Assembly (NCBI GenBank): GCA_030340625.1
Contig: JAOPHQ010002037.1
Span: forward strand, 1-64,000
From: Merluccius polli
Lineage: Eukaryota; Chordata; Actinopteri; Gadiformes; Merlucciidae
Length of the DNA stretch: 64,000 nt
Direction: 5' to 3'
In this document: positions 33,842 through 46,349 of the stretch, piece after piece
How positions within the stretch are numbered: position 1 is the stretch's first letter
Layout of the letters: each line of letters starts with the position of its first letter
The notes under the pieces: model-generated
The model's input: only the letters and a program-made list of their open reading frames with translations
Database searches by the model: none
Told to the model about the DNA's origin: nothing
Program-made: the position numbers and the translations under genes

Positions 33842-34157
33842 TGTGGCAGGGTTGCCCTCACCACACGCCACCTAAGTGGCTTTCTTTCGGGGCCCTCCGA
33901 CACAGGACACGGGTAGATGTTGTTCAAAGGTGTTTATTGGAGTTTCAGGCCAGATGTTATTCGCCGAGCTGATGGTACAACATGTCATGACGGTGCTCCT
34001 CCTGGAGTGTGTGTGTTGATGGCTGGTTTATCCTGGGTGCCATGATTGCTCTGCACCACAGGTGTGCAGCCCCACCCAGCCAGAGTCCAATTAGTCCGAC
34101 TCAGGCCAGGTGAGGCTGTAAACCAGCCATCAACACACTCCACATAAACCCTCCACA
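33842..34157 (-). repeat. TRIM-like element 5' LTR
   Basis: 316 bp copy of 32797-33114, with AGAAG following at 34158. Confidence 0.93.
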
Positions 34158-34349
34158 AGAAGTTATCTCAGGGCACTTTTCAAATGGAGCAGGTCTAGAC
34201 CAAACTCCTAATAACATTTACAGAGACCCAACAGTACCACCATGAGCAAGCACTTGGCACGGGGGCAAGGAAAAACTGCCTGTTAAAAGGCAGAAACCTT
34301 GGACAGACCCTTCGGCTCTAGGTGGGTGGTCATCTGCCTTGACCAGTTG

Positions 34350-34351
<2 letters not shown>

Positions 34352-34393
<42 letters not shown>

Positions 34394-34655
34394 ACATCAA
34401 TACACTAATGAACATGATGATGAAGACAGCACCAATGATGGGGGACAGCGAGCAGCATCAACAGTAACTATATATAACTGGTAACTGATATTAGCAATGG
34501 CAGTCAAGCAGGACCATGGAGGCTCCGCCAGGATCCATGAGAACCTGCGAGACGAGAAAACACAAGAACTCCAGGGAAGAAGTGTTAGTAACATGCATTA
34601 ATGGGACATGAATGTGTGCACACAGAGAGAGAGAGAGAGCGAGAGAGAGAGAGAC
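34352..34655. repeat. GA microsatellites in L2 3' UTR
   Basis: Two (GA)n runs, 34352-34390 and about 34626-34655, lie in the 3' UTR of the L2 LINE. Confidence 0.9.
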
Positions 34656-34739
34656 TCAGTGCACCAAGGGAAATCCCCCGATAGTCTAGGCCTATAGCAG
34701 CATAACTAAGGGATGGTTCAGGACTCACCTGATCCAGCC

Positions 34740-36950
34740 CTAACTATAAGCTTTATCAAAGAGGAACGTCTTAAGCCTACTCTTAAATGTGGAGAGGGTG
34801 TCTGCCTCCCGAACCACAACTGGAAGCTGGTTCCACTGAAGAGGAGCTTGGTAACTGAAGGCTCTGGCTCCGGTTCTACTTTTAGAAACTATTGGAACCA
34901 CCAGTAGCCCTGCATTCAGAGAACGCAGTGTTCTAGTGGGGTAGTAGGGTACTATGAGCTCTTTGAGATATGAAGGGGCCTGCCCATGAAGAGCTTTATA
35001 GGTGAGGAGGAGGATTTTAAATTCTATTCTAAATTTTACAGGGAGCCAATGCAGAGAAGCTAGTACAGGAGAGATGTGATCTCTTTTCCTAGTTCCTGTC
35101 AGTACTCGTGCTGCAGCGTTTTGAATTAATTGGAGCATCTTAATGGATTTATTAGGACAACCTGATAATAAGGAGTTGCAGTAATCCAGCCTTGAGGTAA
35201 CAAATGCATGGATTAGTTTTTCTGCATCTGTCTTTGATAGGATGGGTCTGATTTTTGTAATATTACGTAAATGAAAAAAGGCAGTCCTAGAGGTCTGCTT
35301 TATGTGGGAATTAAATGACAGATCCTGATCAAAGATACATCCAAGATTCCTGACAGTGGTGCTAGAGGCCAATGTAATGCCATCTAGAGTAGCTATATCT
35401 GTAGACATTAAGTCTCTAAGGTTTTTGGGGCCAAGTACAAGAATTTCGGTTTTCTCTGAGTTTAACATCAGAAAATTGCAGCTCATCCAGGATTTGTCTT
35501 TAAGACATGTTTGTAATTTAGATAATTGATTAATTTCATCGGGTTTGATCGATAGATATAACTGCGTATCATCTGCATAACAATGAAAGTTAATGGAGTG
35601 ATTTCTAATAATATCGCCTAAAGGGAGCATATATATAGTAAATAGTATTGGTCCAAGTACAGAACCTTGTGGAACTCCATGACTAACTGTAGTATTTATT
35701 GAAGATTCATCATTCACATGTACAAACTGTGAACGATCTGATAGATATGACATAAACCAGCTTAGTGCGGTTCCTTTGATGCCAATTTCATGCTCGAGTC
35801 TCTGTAAAAGAATACTATGATCAATGGTGTCAAAGGCAGCACTAAGATCTAATAATACAAGTACAGAGACAAGTCCATTGTCAGAAGCAATCAAAAGGTC
35901 ATTATTAACTTTAACCAGAGCTGTCTCTGTGCTATGATGAACTCTAAATCCTGACTGGAAATCCTCGAATAAACTATTGTTGTGTAGAAAGTCACACAAT
36001 TGTTTGGCGACTACTTTCTCCAGAATTTTAGACAGAAAGGGGAGATTAGAAATCGGTCTATAGTTGGCTAAAACCCCTGGGTCAAGAGTGGGCTTTTTAA
36101 GAAGGGGTTTAATTACAGCTACTTTAAAGGACTGTGGTACATATCCTGATAATAAAGAAAGATTAATCATTTCCAGTAAAGAAGTGCCAATTAAGGGTAC
36201 AATTTCTTTAAGCAGCCTAGTTGGGATGGGGTCTAACAGACAGGTTGATGACTTTGATGAAGAAATTATAGAAGTTAACTGATGAAGACTGACAGCAGAG
36301 AAACACTCCAAATACACATCTAAGGTTGCACCAGTCAAAGTGTCTGATGTTGGAGAGCCAGCGATACCTATTGAGGGCATTTGGTGACTAATTTTCTCTC
36401 TAATAGTAATAATTTCATTATAAAAGAAGTTCATGAAGTCATTGCTACTTAAGTTGATGGGGATACATGGCTCAATAGAGCTGTGACTCTCTGTCAGCCT
36501 GGCTACAGTGCTGAAGAGGAACCTGGGGTTGTTTTTATTTTCTTCTATTAGTGCCGAGTAAAAGGCTCCTCTGGCATTACGGAGGGCCTTTCTATAATTT
36601 TTAAGATTATTTTGCCATATTAAGCGATTTTCTAATAAATTGGAAGCGCGCCATTTCCTTTCTGATTTCCTTGTTTCTTGTTTTAATTGACGAGTTTGTT
36701 GGTTGTACCACGGTGCTAGTTTCCTATGTTTTATTATTTTCTGTTTTCTAGGAGCGATAGAATCTAATGTTGATTGTAGAGAGCCTACAGCACTATTAAC
36801 AAGATTATCAATTTGGGAGTGACTAAAGTTAATATAGGACTCCGTTATATTCAGATATGGCATTGAATTAAACACTGATGCAATCTCCTCCTTAAATTTA
36901 GCTACAGCACTGTCAGATAGACATCTGCTGTAGGAAGTTTTGCTTAATGG
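34740..36950 (-). pseudogene. L2 ORF2 reverse transcriptase part
   Basis: This long uninterrupted frame holds the linker (KLAPWYNQQTRQLKQETRK), then the RT: NYRPISNLPFLSKILEK, DLSAAFDTIDHSILL, HGVPQGSVLGPILFTIY and CYADDTQLYLS (catalytic YADD near 35590). The C-terminal part has SRLDYCNSLLSG, LQLIQNAAARVLTGT, LHWLPVKFRIEFKILLLTY and FKSRLKTFLF. The domain is intact and only separated from its endonuclease by ERV-B. The protein would reverse-transcribe its own RNA at a nicked target site. Confidence 0.9.
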
Positions 36951-37505
36951 TGTAGTGTATTTTCTGATATACATTTACAGGTTATTCTACTTCTTTATTT
37001 TATTCATTGTATTTCACTCATTCTTCATATGTAGAATACTGCTGTGTCATGAGAGAACATCCTGTGTCTCTCTGTGAACTAATTAGGGGTAGTCCTGAGG
37101 GCCTGCTGAGGGGCAGCAGGATGCCTGATGACCCCAAACTGATGAAAAGATGCCCTGATCACTTCAGAAAGTGTCTCCATATGTGACTTAAGACAGGGAG
37201 CTGTTTGTGTTGTGTTGTAGATCTGAGGGTGTATTGTTTCGGCTTGCTGGACTGTCACGTATGGTCTGGCTCAGGCCTATAAGAAGTGTGTGCATTAGAG
37301 AGGATAAGGAGTTTTCGGACCCCTTTGGGGGATTCGGACTCAGATTGGGAGAAGATTCGGCCACCATTCAGATGCATTGAATGTCATCCCGCTTGTGTTC
37401 TCTGTTAAATAAAAAGTTATTTACTCAGACACTTTTGGGAGCGGACCTCCATCATTTCATCATCCACAAACCAGTATTCTGGCAGCCGAAGAAGAATATA
37501 CTACA
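36951..37505 (+). repeat. ERV-B 5' LTR
   Basis: 555 bp, TGTAGTGT...ATACTACA. A TATA-like CCTATAAGAAG lies near 37276 and a poly-A signal AAATAAAAAG near 37407. By eye it differs from the 3' LTR only by a 10-bp indel (GAGGGTGTAT near 37225). Confidence 0.95.
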
Positions 37506-38690
37506 TTATTGGCGTCACGAACAGGATTGGCTGAATGCGCAAAATCGATGACCAGAGATCAACTCAACGCAGTTTAAACCCAGGAGACGTGTACACAAGA
37601 GGTGAGTTCACCTTACTTCTGGTTTTTATACTGTGTGCAGGTGGTTTCTGTCATTCGGTGGGTTCGCAACAAAAAATAATCTCTGCGGAGAACAATAGGC
37701 TGGTGGACGATGGATGAGAGAGTTCCGTTATAAATTTACTAAAAATATACTTAGAGAAACAAAATGAAATTAAAGTAACAAATGAAATTAGAGAAACAAA
37801 TGAAACTAAAGTAACAAATGAAACTAGAAGTAACAAAAAGTTTAGAAATAAAAAACAAAAATAAAAACGAGAGGAATAGAGGCTTGATATGGTTAAGGAC
37901 GTCAATGGGAGACAGTTTAGTGTGTGCAAGTTTCGAGAAAAAGCCCATTGACAGCACAAATGGAAATGCGAGTAGAGAAGGATGAATGAAGAGTATGCGC
38001 TCATCACTCGTTAAGAAAAACCGTCATTGGTTCGTAACATGTGCACCAATTCGAGGAAAATAATTAAAACCAATGACAGATCAAATGTATGTGTGGGTTT
38101 AAGTGTGAAGGAGACACATGTTTTGAGTGAGACAAAAGCCTTGGGTACATTTTGATGAGAGCGAGTTTGCGGCCTGACCCAAGGCAAATGTGAAAATGCA
38201 GCAAAAGGAGTGACACTATCAGAGTACTGAAAATGTCAGTGAATGTGTATGCACTTAGATGCATTTGCGATGATAGGAGACACACGCTTCCAAAGTAATG
38301 TGACGGTGACTGTGACAGCGCTAAAAGTAAAGTAAGTCGTTGGAGAACTTTCATGCAGCAGCATAAAATGGTAAACTGTCAATGAGAGAAAAAGAGATGA
38401 TAAAGTGAAAAGCCCGGCCGGGTAATTTACAGCCTACAAAATAATAAAGACAAAAAAAAAATTGCATAAACACCTAAAGTTGGATAGGGAAAATTAAGAA
38501 GCTTCAAAATAAGTGTTCAATGTTCAATGTTCTGTGTCTGTTTGTGTGTCTGTTTTGTGTTACTGTGAAGTAAAATTGGTTTGTCTGTGGAAAAAAAAAC
38601 AAAAAAAAAACAAAGGAAAAGGCGATGACCAATCCCTGTTAAAAGGGACCAAGCAAAAGGCGATGATCAGTCTGTTATTTGGCGTATAAG
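37506..38690 (+). repeat. ERV-B leader with 18-bp tandem repeats
   Basis: No gene is present. At about 37760-37835 four variants of an 18-base unit (GAAACTAAAGTAACAAAT) occur in tandem. The rest of the leader is unrelated to that of ERV-A/C. Confidence 0.7.
37509..37526 (+). promoter_or_regulatory. ERV-B primer-binding site
   Basis: TGGCGTCACGAACAGGAT follows the LTR after three bases. A candidate splice donor GAGGTGAGTT lies near 37600. The tRNA is not assigned. Confidence 0.75.
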
Positions 38691-40063
38691 AAAATTAATG
38701 TGGATCATTGGCTTAAAGTTAATATTAGTCTCTGTTTGTTATTTGCAAGTGCCTTGCAATGGACATGTGAGGGGCTGTAATAAAGTAAATGAACAGCGGT
38801 TATAGATGTTATTAAGTTGCGTGAGTGTGCTAAAGATGCGTGAATGAAGTTACTTATTTGTAAATTGAGCTCTAAATATTATTAATGACAAGTGGTCTAA
38901 TTATGGGAGTGACGACTCCTTATGTAAATATTGTAGAAAGAAGTCTTATTATTTCTTGAAGTTGTGAAACTGTTTAGATTAAGAAACTGCTGGCGGAAGT
39001 CTAGGGAAACACTCGCAGGGGTGATGCAAATAATTCTCTAGCCGGGGGGCCACCAGGTTTCCCCCTCTGATTCAGAAGAGCATTGGACAAACTCTGCTCT
39101 CTCTGAGGTCACGTTAACAAGTGAACTGCGCATGTGTGGGTTTAAGGAGGAGCTACAAGTTACACAGACGCGTGGTCACGCCCCTACTGCACTCTTGGAG
39201 CAGAAAGGGGAGAGAAGGCAGGACAAGGCCTAGTACAATAATTCTGTTTATTGGTGGTCGTTACTTGATCATGAATTATATTATCAAAATTTTTAAATTC
39301 ATAAATAACTATGTTAACAGATGTCATTACTGTGAGAAGAAAAAAAAAAGTGTTTTTGTGTCAAAGCTGATTGATTATTCTTAAGCGTCAACTTGTCAGT
39401 AATATGAAGCAAGTTGTTCAAATAGACATTAAATCTCTGTTTTATTCTTTTCCTTTATCTACATTTGCACGAGAACCTTAAGCGAAGGAGGGGACCTCCG
39501 TGGCCAGGGGGCTCCTTTCCAAAGAAATATCTCAACGTCTTGTGTGGTGTCTAGTAATGATAAGAAATTACAAGGTTAACAAAGAAGGAAAGAACATAAA
39601 TAGATTAAAAAGGGGAGAGAGAAAAATTACTATTAGAAATGGTTAGTAGGGATAAAAATAAAATTAAAATAAAACATACTAGGAAACATAGATAAGAAAG
39701 GAAAGGAAAGTTGGATATGGCAAAATGGGATGATGAAAGTTAGTGGTGATTGTTAAAACAGAGGGATTTATTTAGAAAGTCAGAGGGAAAAAAATAGAAG
39801 GATAGAAGAAGAGATGAGAAGTAAGAAAAGTTAGAGAAAGTGTAAGAAAAGTTAGAGAAAGTGAAAGAAGGGAAAGAGAGAAATGTGGTCAAGAGAGAGA
39901 GAGGGACAGATAGCAGAGAGAGAAGAAGGGGGCCTGGCCCGCAGAAGAGGACAATAAAGCAGGGCAGCACTAGAGCTGCAAGAAGTACTTTAGATAAGGA
40001 GATTTAGAAGAGAGAGGGGCAATAAAGAGTTATGCAGGAGTTTACCCTATAATAGTAGTGGTG

Positions 40064-40112
<49 letters not shown>

Positions 40113-41700
40113 ATTTTATTTGAAGGTGCCTTTTAAGACACACAAGGTCACCTTACAGTGCAAAGTAGTAAAGGGACAATAAGCTCAGTATGTCCATGAG
40201 GATCACAGGACTTAGAATAAAACATAAATAAAGAAAGCGCTGTGAACATTAGAACGGTTAAGGATCTGTTGGGACATAGAAAGTACACATGTAGAGATAA
40301 ACTATGTATTAGTGTCTGTTATTTGTTTTTGTGTTTTCTGTTGCTTTGTTTTCTCTGTGTGTAAAAGTGTTTTAGCATTTTGTGGGACAATTAGCAGACC
40401 AACAGCTCAGTTTAGTTGGATACTATTCATTTAAAGCGGTAGTTATTACAATGTAAAAACCTGATACGCAGTGTTGCGTGTTTAACAATTAAACAAGTCC
40501 ATCAGTGATTGCTTAGTTTATCTCCATTGTGTGGTGTTGAAACAGTTAAAAGAAAGTTTGTTCTGGGTTGCCAGGGTCTACCGGTAGGTGTTCCCCAAGG
40601 GGGAAGAGGGGACTGCGTGATACAAGTCCCGCCACTGTTGTCATGGCCAGCCATATCTTGCTTTCCATGTGTTTTGTTGAAATAGATTTCATTTTGTTTT
40701 TGTTTTTTGTGTTTGATGTGAATGGAGTTAAAGCAGGTGGAGACAACAGCTCCCCTACTGCTAGAAACCTGCACTGCATGTTGTAGTCCAGGAAGTTTTC
40801 TGCACACATGCTTCCGTGTGTGTGTGGGTTTGATAGTTGTTACCCCCAGTGGCCAACTTGCAAATAATTTTACAGCTTGTGGGAATGAGCTACTGTTAAC
40901 TCAGTGGAGTTTTAGAATAATACTTACCGTATTGTACAATTTTTATGCCATCTCTCCTATTTATGAGACTATTTACCTTTGAGTGAAAGTTACAAGGTAC
41001 ATTTTATTCAGTAACAATGTAGGTTGTTAACATCCTTTTGAGCAATAACCTGGTTAAAGTGATCACTGAAAAGTATTTCAGCAATCTGTTGGGAAGGGAT
41101 CTAATGCACAAGCTAGATTGTTTATTGACATTGGGAAGAATTGGGTTTACCTTGCAAACGCCAACACCTAATGCTGTTATGCTGTGTTGAATATTTTTAT
41201 TTGTTAGCTTTGTCCACCAACGCGTTATAACTACAGCGTCAACGACGTGTGGTGTCTCCATTACATATACACATGACTGCATGGATAGCTGTCATAGATA
41301 TCTGTCTCTACTCCTCCACGGTCACCTATCCTATGGGCTGAACATAACAATCAGAAGGGAGTTATCCCCATACACGGTATCCTGCAACAGGCCAGTAGGG
41401 AAGGCTGGTTAGCCTATGACGGGTAAGATCCCACCTTGAAACCTGGGGACAACCTAAGGCAGGCACAGTCACGATTACTTGGCCAAGTCACTGAGCACTG
41501 ACTCACTTGATCAGAGAGTGACGAGAAGGTGAAACCATCACAGGAGAAACCATTTGGGTTGAAAGGTGGAGGATAGGATAGATTCCGGCTTAAGCAGTGG
41601 AAATGGTGGCAATAACTAGGACATGTCAACTTTTTAAACCCTTAAGGTGTATAAGGATTTGCGTTTTGTTTTTGGTATAGTGCATGATTTGGTAAATTTG
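38691..41700 (+). other. ERV-B non-coding body
   Basis: It contains the body shared with ERV-A and ERV-C (38690-40500), including purine-rich AGAAAAGTTAGAGAAAG repeats near 39810-39880. An AAT microsatellite at 40066-40112 is joined to a short minus-strand L2-tail-like fragment (to about 40160). The remainder (40500-41700) resembles part of ERV-A 25386-25720. No usable frame was found. Confidence 0.6.
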
Positions 41701-41769
41701 GTAACAGCGTGGTTTAAAAGCAGTTGATAGTAAACCCATATCATATCAAAATTTTAGTTTAGGATTTAC

Positions 41770-42553
41770 TGGCTGCAATTTCCCTTTCTACTAGATTGGC
41801 TGTAGTTAAGGTTAAAGGACATAGCACCTTAGGAGGGATACAGGCAGAAGGTAACTATTTAGCTAACTTAGACTCGAACAAGGAGTTGGACAATCATAAT
41901 CAGACATTGACAGAGGTGCATGGCATCCTGCTCATGGACATTTTGTTGCACCTATCTGGCTGTTACATTTGCTCATTAAAGATGCGCATGGTTTTGACCA
42001 TGGCGCAAGGGGGGAGGTAATGAAGGTTTTAGAATCAGAAAACAAAGTTTTTATCAGAAAACTAGATTTTTGGTCACCATACTTGCAAATAATGATTGAT
42101 AATCAGCTCAATGATTGTGAAGAATGTGCAGAAAACAACATAAGAAAAACAATCACTACTCCATTGGGACACATTCCCATACCTGAGGAACCATTTAGAC
42201 ATCAGGTCTTGGACTATGTTGATATGATCAAAAGTGTATAAGGTAAAAGGTACATGCTAGTAGTCATTGACAGATTCAGCAGATGGGTAGAAACAGTCCC
42301 ATCAAAAGATAAAAGTGTGACTACTGTAATTAAGTTTTTGACTAGAAAAATCATGCCAAGGTTTGGAATTCAATTAGAAATTAGCTCAGACAATGGATCA
42401 GCTTTCATTCAGAAAACTGTGAATAGTGTGGTGCAGCAGTTACGCATCAAACAGCGATTAGGTGTTTACCATTCCCAGTCACAAGGAATAGTGGAAAGAG
42501 TGAATGGGACATTCAAGACAAAAATTAACAACATTTCTGCATGTGAAAATTGA
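41770..42553 (+). pseudogene. ERV-B RNase H end and integrase
   Basis: The RNase H C-terminus (VKVKGHSTLGGIQAEGNYLA) is followed, after a frame change near 41970, by the integrase zinc domain with His-His (AHGFDHGARGE) and Cys-Cys (CEECAEN). A TAA near 42239 interrupts. The catalytic core then shows VVIDRFSRWVE, SSDNGSAFIQ (second Asp) and SQGIVERVNGTFK (Glu), ending at a TGA near 42551. The first catalytic Asp is in LDYVDMI. Frame changes and stops inactivate it. Confidence 0.85.
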
Positions 42554-43240
42554 ATTGGGTAGATGCACTACCACTAACACTAATGAGTTATCGCATGCAA
42601 GCTAACAGAATGATGCATCTAATCCCGCATGAAATGCTTGAGGGTCGACCCATGCTCTCACCGAAACTTTGAGGGCCCCACAAGGGACCCCCATTAGAAC
42701 AATTAGAAATAGAATTGAGAAAGTATATCAGACAACTAACTTCCATACACAAGCTCATATTCTACCAGGAGAAAGACAGAGTTCCAGAGCTGGAGGATGA
42801 CCACCAAGGGGGGTGGAGCCAGATGACCAGTTGTACTTGAGGGGTTCAGGAGAAACTGGAACGAGCCCAGGAGAGAAGGACCATTCAAAGTCATCAATGC
42901 GACACCAACAGCCATCGAGGTGGAAGGGAGTCCCACCTGGTACCACCTCAACCACTGCAGAAAAGATGCTCAACCAAAGACGAGGAAGGAGCACAAGAAG
43001 GAGCTGGGAGCATGTGTACCCGGCACTGAACGACCATCACGGGACCAGAACCGGCTCGGACAGGAGTAACAGACATGATGATGCCGAGGCTGGTGAGCCT
43101 GCTACTGATCCTCTGAGGGCTTTGGCAAATTCCACAGACCCAGGGACGGATCCAGAGGAAGAGTGTAACCACAACAACAGAGTAGACCTGGACCAGCCAG
43201 GAATTAGGTGGTAACACTAGAGAAAGCATGAACGTGTTGC
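42554..43240 (+). pseudogene. ERV-B integrase C-terminal domain, decayed
   Basis: Pieces in different frames match a gamma-retrovirus-like integrase end. VEPDDQLYLR near 42830 is followed after a one-base shift by a WNEPRREGPFKV stretch. A segment ending TWYHLNHC lies near 42950. Sequence near 42765-43070 is also echoed in ERV-D at 63455-63530. Confidence 0.7.
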
Positions 43241-45804
43241 AGGAAAGGCCAGCAATGAGATATTCGGGAATAGTTAAACATGCAAGGGAAAAAGGTCAGA
43301 AAATCAAGTTGTCTTATATGTTCAAATATATATTCAATTATATATTCAAAGGTTAACTATGCAGACGAACAACAAATTATTTTTACTGTCATGATAGGTA
43401 GCGAGATGCTAGGTAGCTATACACCCAAAGTATAACTTAATAATCTGGGGACAAGTTCAATGTACAATAGACATTCGGCAAGAACCAATGTACTGGTGTA
43501 TAACAGTAGAATCAAGAGATCAATAGGATCAGGGTAGTAGTATGTAAAAAATTAGAAGTAAAAAGAGGTTCCCGCATGTAGAGTTAGAAATAATACTAGA
43601 CTTAAAACCAAATGTGTCTTGTGTGACCAAGGACCAACGTGGTATAGTCCTTCAATATGACAAAATAGATCCAAATCCGGTTACTGATAAAATAGATTCA
43701 ACTCAAAATTGATGAAAAAATCGAAAATAATAATAACTTCTCAACAACAAGAAACCTTAAACAGTATGGATTTGAACGCATTGAAAAACAAATTGTGGTA
43801 AAATCAAAAGAGTGGTTTTATAAGCAAACAATAGGTATACATGGGTGGTATTTACTGGAAGTCTGATACAAACAAAATTGTTATATGTGTGCTAAAAGTC
43901 GTCAAGATACATTGTAGATAATAATAAATATTGAATATAATTGGGGAATCTGTGAACAAGAGATTGAGGAGTTACACTAAAAAAAAAAAACAAGAACAGG
44001 AAAGACAACAATATGAAAGAAATCAAATGTCGACAGTGAGCCCAAATGACGATGCATGGTCAATACCCTTATGTTGAGACAATGTTAAGTAAATACAGTA
44101 AATCTATAGAAGGACATAGAATTGTCCAATAGAATAGGAGAATTATCTGTACCCAAAGGGGTTGAACTTTATGTAGAGCAGGGATTAGAATGCTTCCAAA
44201 ACGATAGAAGAGGATCTATGTGTAGAAGATAATGATGTAAACATGATAGAAGAGGATCTATGTGACACCATTTAGAATGTCACCAAAAACTGTATTGATC
44301 GATACCAAACAAGAAAACCAGCGCCTATTATAAAAGGGGATCGAGCCAGTGAACATCTTATGTCATATATGACATTCCAGTGGCATAATTGTTTATATCA
44401 AAATCAGGACAATGACAATGAGGAAATCGAGGGTAGTTTATTTGAAGTGTATCAATTTTAAGTACTCAAACTTACTAATGACTGTTCAATGACTATGTTG
44501 GACCAGTGTGACCATAAATATTCATTTATTCACTAATATTCACCTATTATTTGAACCATCTATGTATACACATTTGTTTGATATATTAAGTGTGCACAGA
44601 AATTCACGTATTAACAATTATTTACTATTATCTATATAAATGGGAATCAGCCTTCAAACTTTAACTAGGAACCAGTACTAATGATCACCTAAAGGGAACA
44701 AAGTAGATGATAAGTAACAAGGGGGGATCATTTGAATATTAATTAGCAATAATAACAAATTATGGGAATATTAATTAATAATGATAGAAGATAATTTGGT
44801 TCATTCAGGATTTTGGACAGGGCTGATCTATAATTACACTGTAATAACAACTGTTCACATACTGATTAGGTTATGTTGTGTCAGATATTTTTCTGCAAAG
44901 ATACTGTTTGGTTCTGGAATTTCTTCCTCTCAGGACAATAGAGGGAGGTCCTTCAGAGAAAGGACAGTTGAGCTGGGGCTCCTGCCCTACATAGACTCAG
45001 AGACTCATAACTGGACATTGGAATGGACTGCAAGCACTGGATGAACAACAGGAACATTGCTTCCTGTTACCAGATGTTGATCATAATTTTCATACTAGGA
45101 GGCAACATGGCTGACAGTTTTATTTGAATGTGATGTGTTTTTATGCTCTATATTTTATGTTTTCTTTTTGATTCTTTTAATGATTGATTATTCACAAGTG
45201 ATTGGTGTTGAAAGATGTCAACATTCTGTAATGATGATTGTTGTGCATTGACAGTGATAAGCTTAAAGAGAAGTGCTTCATCCTGATTGGCTTGTGGGTG
45301 AGATCTTCTCTAGATTAGGAAGCCGTCATGCTACTCTTTTTACATCTCCTAGAGGTGGTTTTCGACTGGATGATGGCAACCCGACCTGGATGGACCTCTC
45401 TTCGGCTGTGCTCATTGTAATTCATGGTTTCTATGAATTGTGAGGAGTACACTTTCCGGGGCTTTCTGGGAAGGAGTTGTTGACTAACTGAGGGAAGAGC
45501 TCTTCCAGTTGGGCGAGACTAGCTCATGAATTTGGCCTTATTAGAACAATTGAATAAGTTTACCTAGTTTAAAAGTAAATAAAATAATGTGTGCATGAGA
45601 TTCAAAGGTAATGCTAAAAAGACTAAATTAGTTGCTCCAAAGAGCTTGATAAATTAGGACCTAGAATTACTGTCATATATTTTATGTTATTATCATCAAA
45701 ATATGAGGGAAAGCTTTTTGAGAGAATGCAAGCAAGAAGAACAGATGCTATATGCTTTTTGTGTTAGTTTTGCGTGACTTCTTCAAAGTCACGAGGGGGG
45801 AATA
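43241..45804 (+). other. ERV-B env zone and 3' internal region
   Basis: The AT-rich sequence with stops in all frames occupies the env position. From about 44410 it is shared with ERV-A (23930-25087). It ends in the polypurine tract ACGAGGGGGGAATA (45791-45804). No envelope domain could be recognised. Confidence 0.55.
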
Positions 45805-46349
45805 TGTAGTGTATTTTCTGATATACATTTACAGGTTATTCTACTTCTTTATTTTATTCATTGTATTTCACTCATTCTTCATATGTAGAATACTGCTGTG
45901 TCATGAGAGAACATCCTGTGTCTCTCTGTGAACTAATTAGGGGTAGTCCTGAGGGCCTGCTGAGGGGCAGCAGGATGCCTGATGACCCCAAACTGATGAA
46001 AAGATGCCCTGATCACTTCAGAAAGTGTCTCCATATGTGACTTAAGACAGGGAGCTGTTTGTGTTGTGTTGTAGATCTTGTTTCGGCTTGCTGGACTGTC
46101 ACGTATGGTCTGGCTCAGGCCTATAAGAAGTGTGTGCATTAGAGAGGATAAGGAGTTTTCGGACCCCTTTGGGGGATTCGGACTCAGATTGGGAGAAGAT
46201 TCGGCCACCATTCAGATGCATTGAATGTCATCCCGCTTGTGTTCTCTGTTAAATAAAAAGTTATTTACTCAGACACTTTTGGGAGCGGACCTCCATCATT
46301 TCATCATCCACAAACCAGTATTCTGGCAGCCGAAGAAGAATATACTACA
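45805..46349 (+). repeat. ERV-B 3' LTR
   Basis: 545 bp, same ends as the 5' LTR, followed by ATGG, the second target copy. Confidence 0.95.

Larger units (their letters stand above)
32797..34157 (-). mobile_element. Small non-autonomous LTR element (TRIM-like)
   Basis: Two LTRs (32797-33114, 33842-34157) of about 317 bp enclose only 727 bp, and the duplication AGAAG flanks the whole (32792-32796, 34158-34162). The primer site at 33823-33840 sets the minus strand. The interior is GC-rich with a poly-C tract and encodes nothing recognisable. It lies in the 3' end of the L2 LINE. Confidence 0.9.
36951..46349 (+). mobile_element. ERV-B: recent but coding-dead endogenous retrovirus
   Basis: LTRs at 36951-37505 and 45805-46349 are flanked by the duplication ATGG (36947-36950, 46350-46353) inside L2 ORF2. 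Inside are a primer site, leader, non-coding body, RNase H and integrase remnants, a decayed env zone and a polypurine tract (45791-45804). No gag, protease or polymerase core is readable. The 4-bp duplication and TG...CA ends fit a gamma/epsilon-like retrovirus. Confidence 0.92.

Noticed and set aside
33439..33972. 177-codon frame in the small LTR element
   Set aside because: GC-rich non-coding sequence gives open frames on both strands, and the frame runs into the LTR with no recognisable domain.
37651..38007. 118-codon minus-strand frame in the ERV-B leader
   Set aside because: Phe/Leu/Ser-rich translation of A-rich tandem repeats; no family features.
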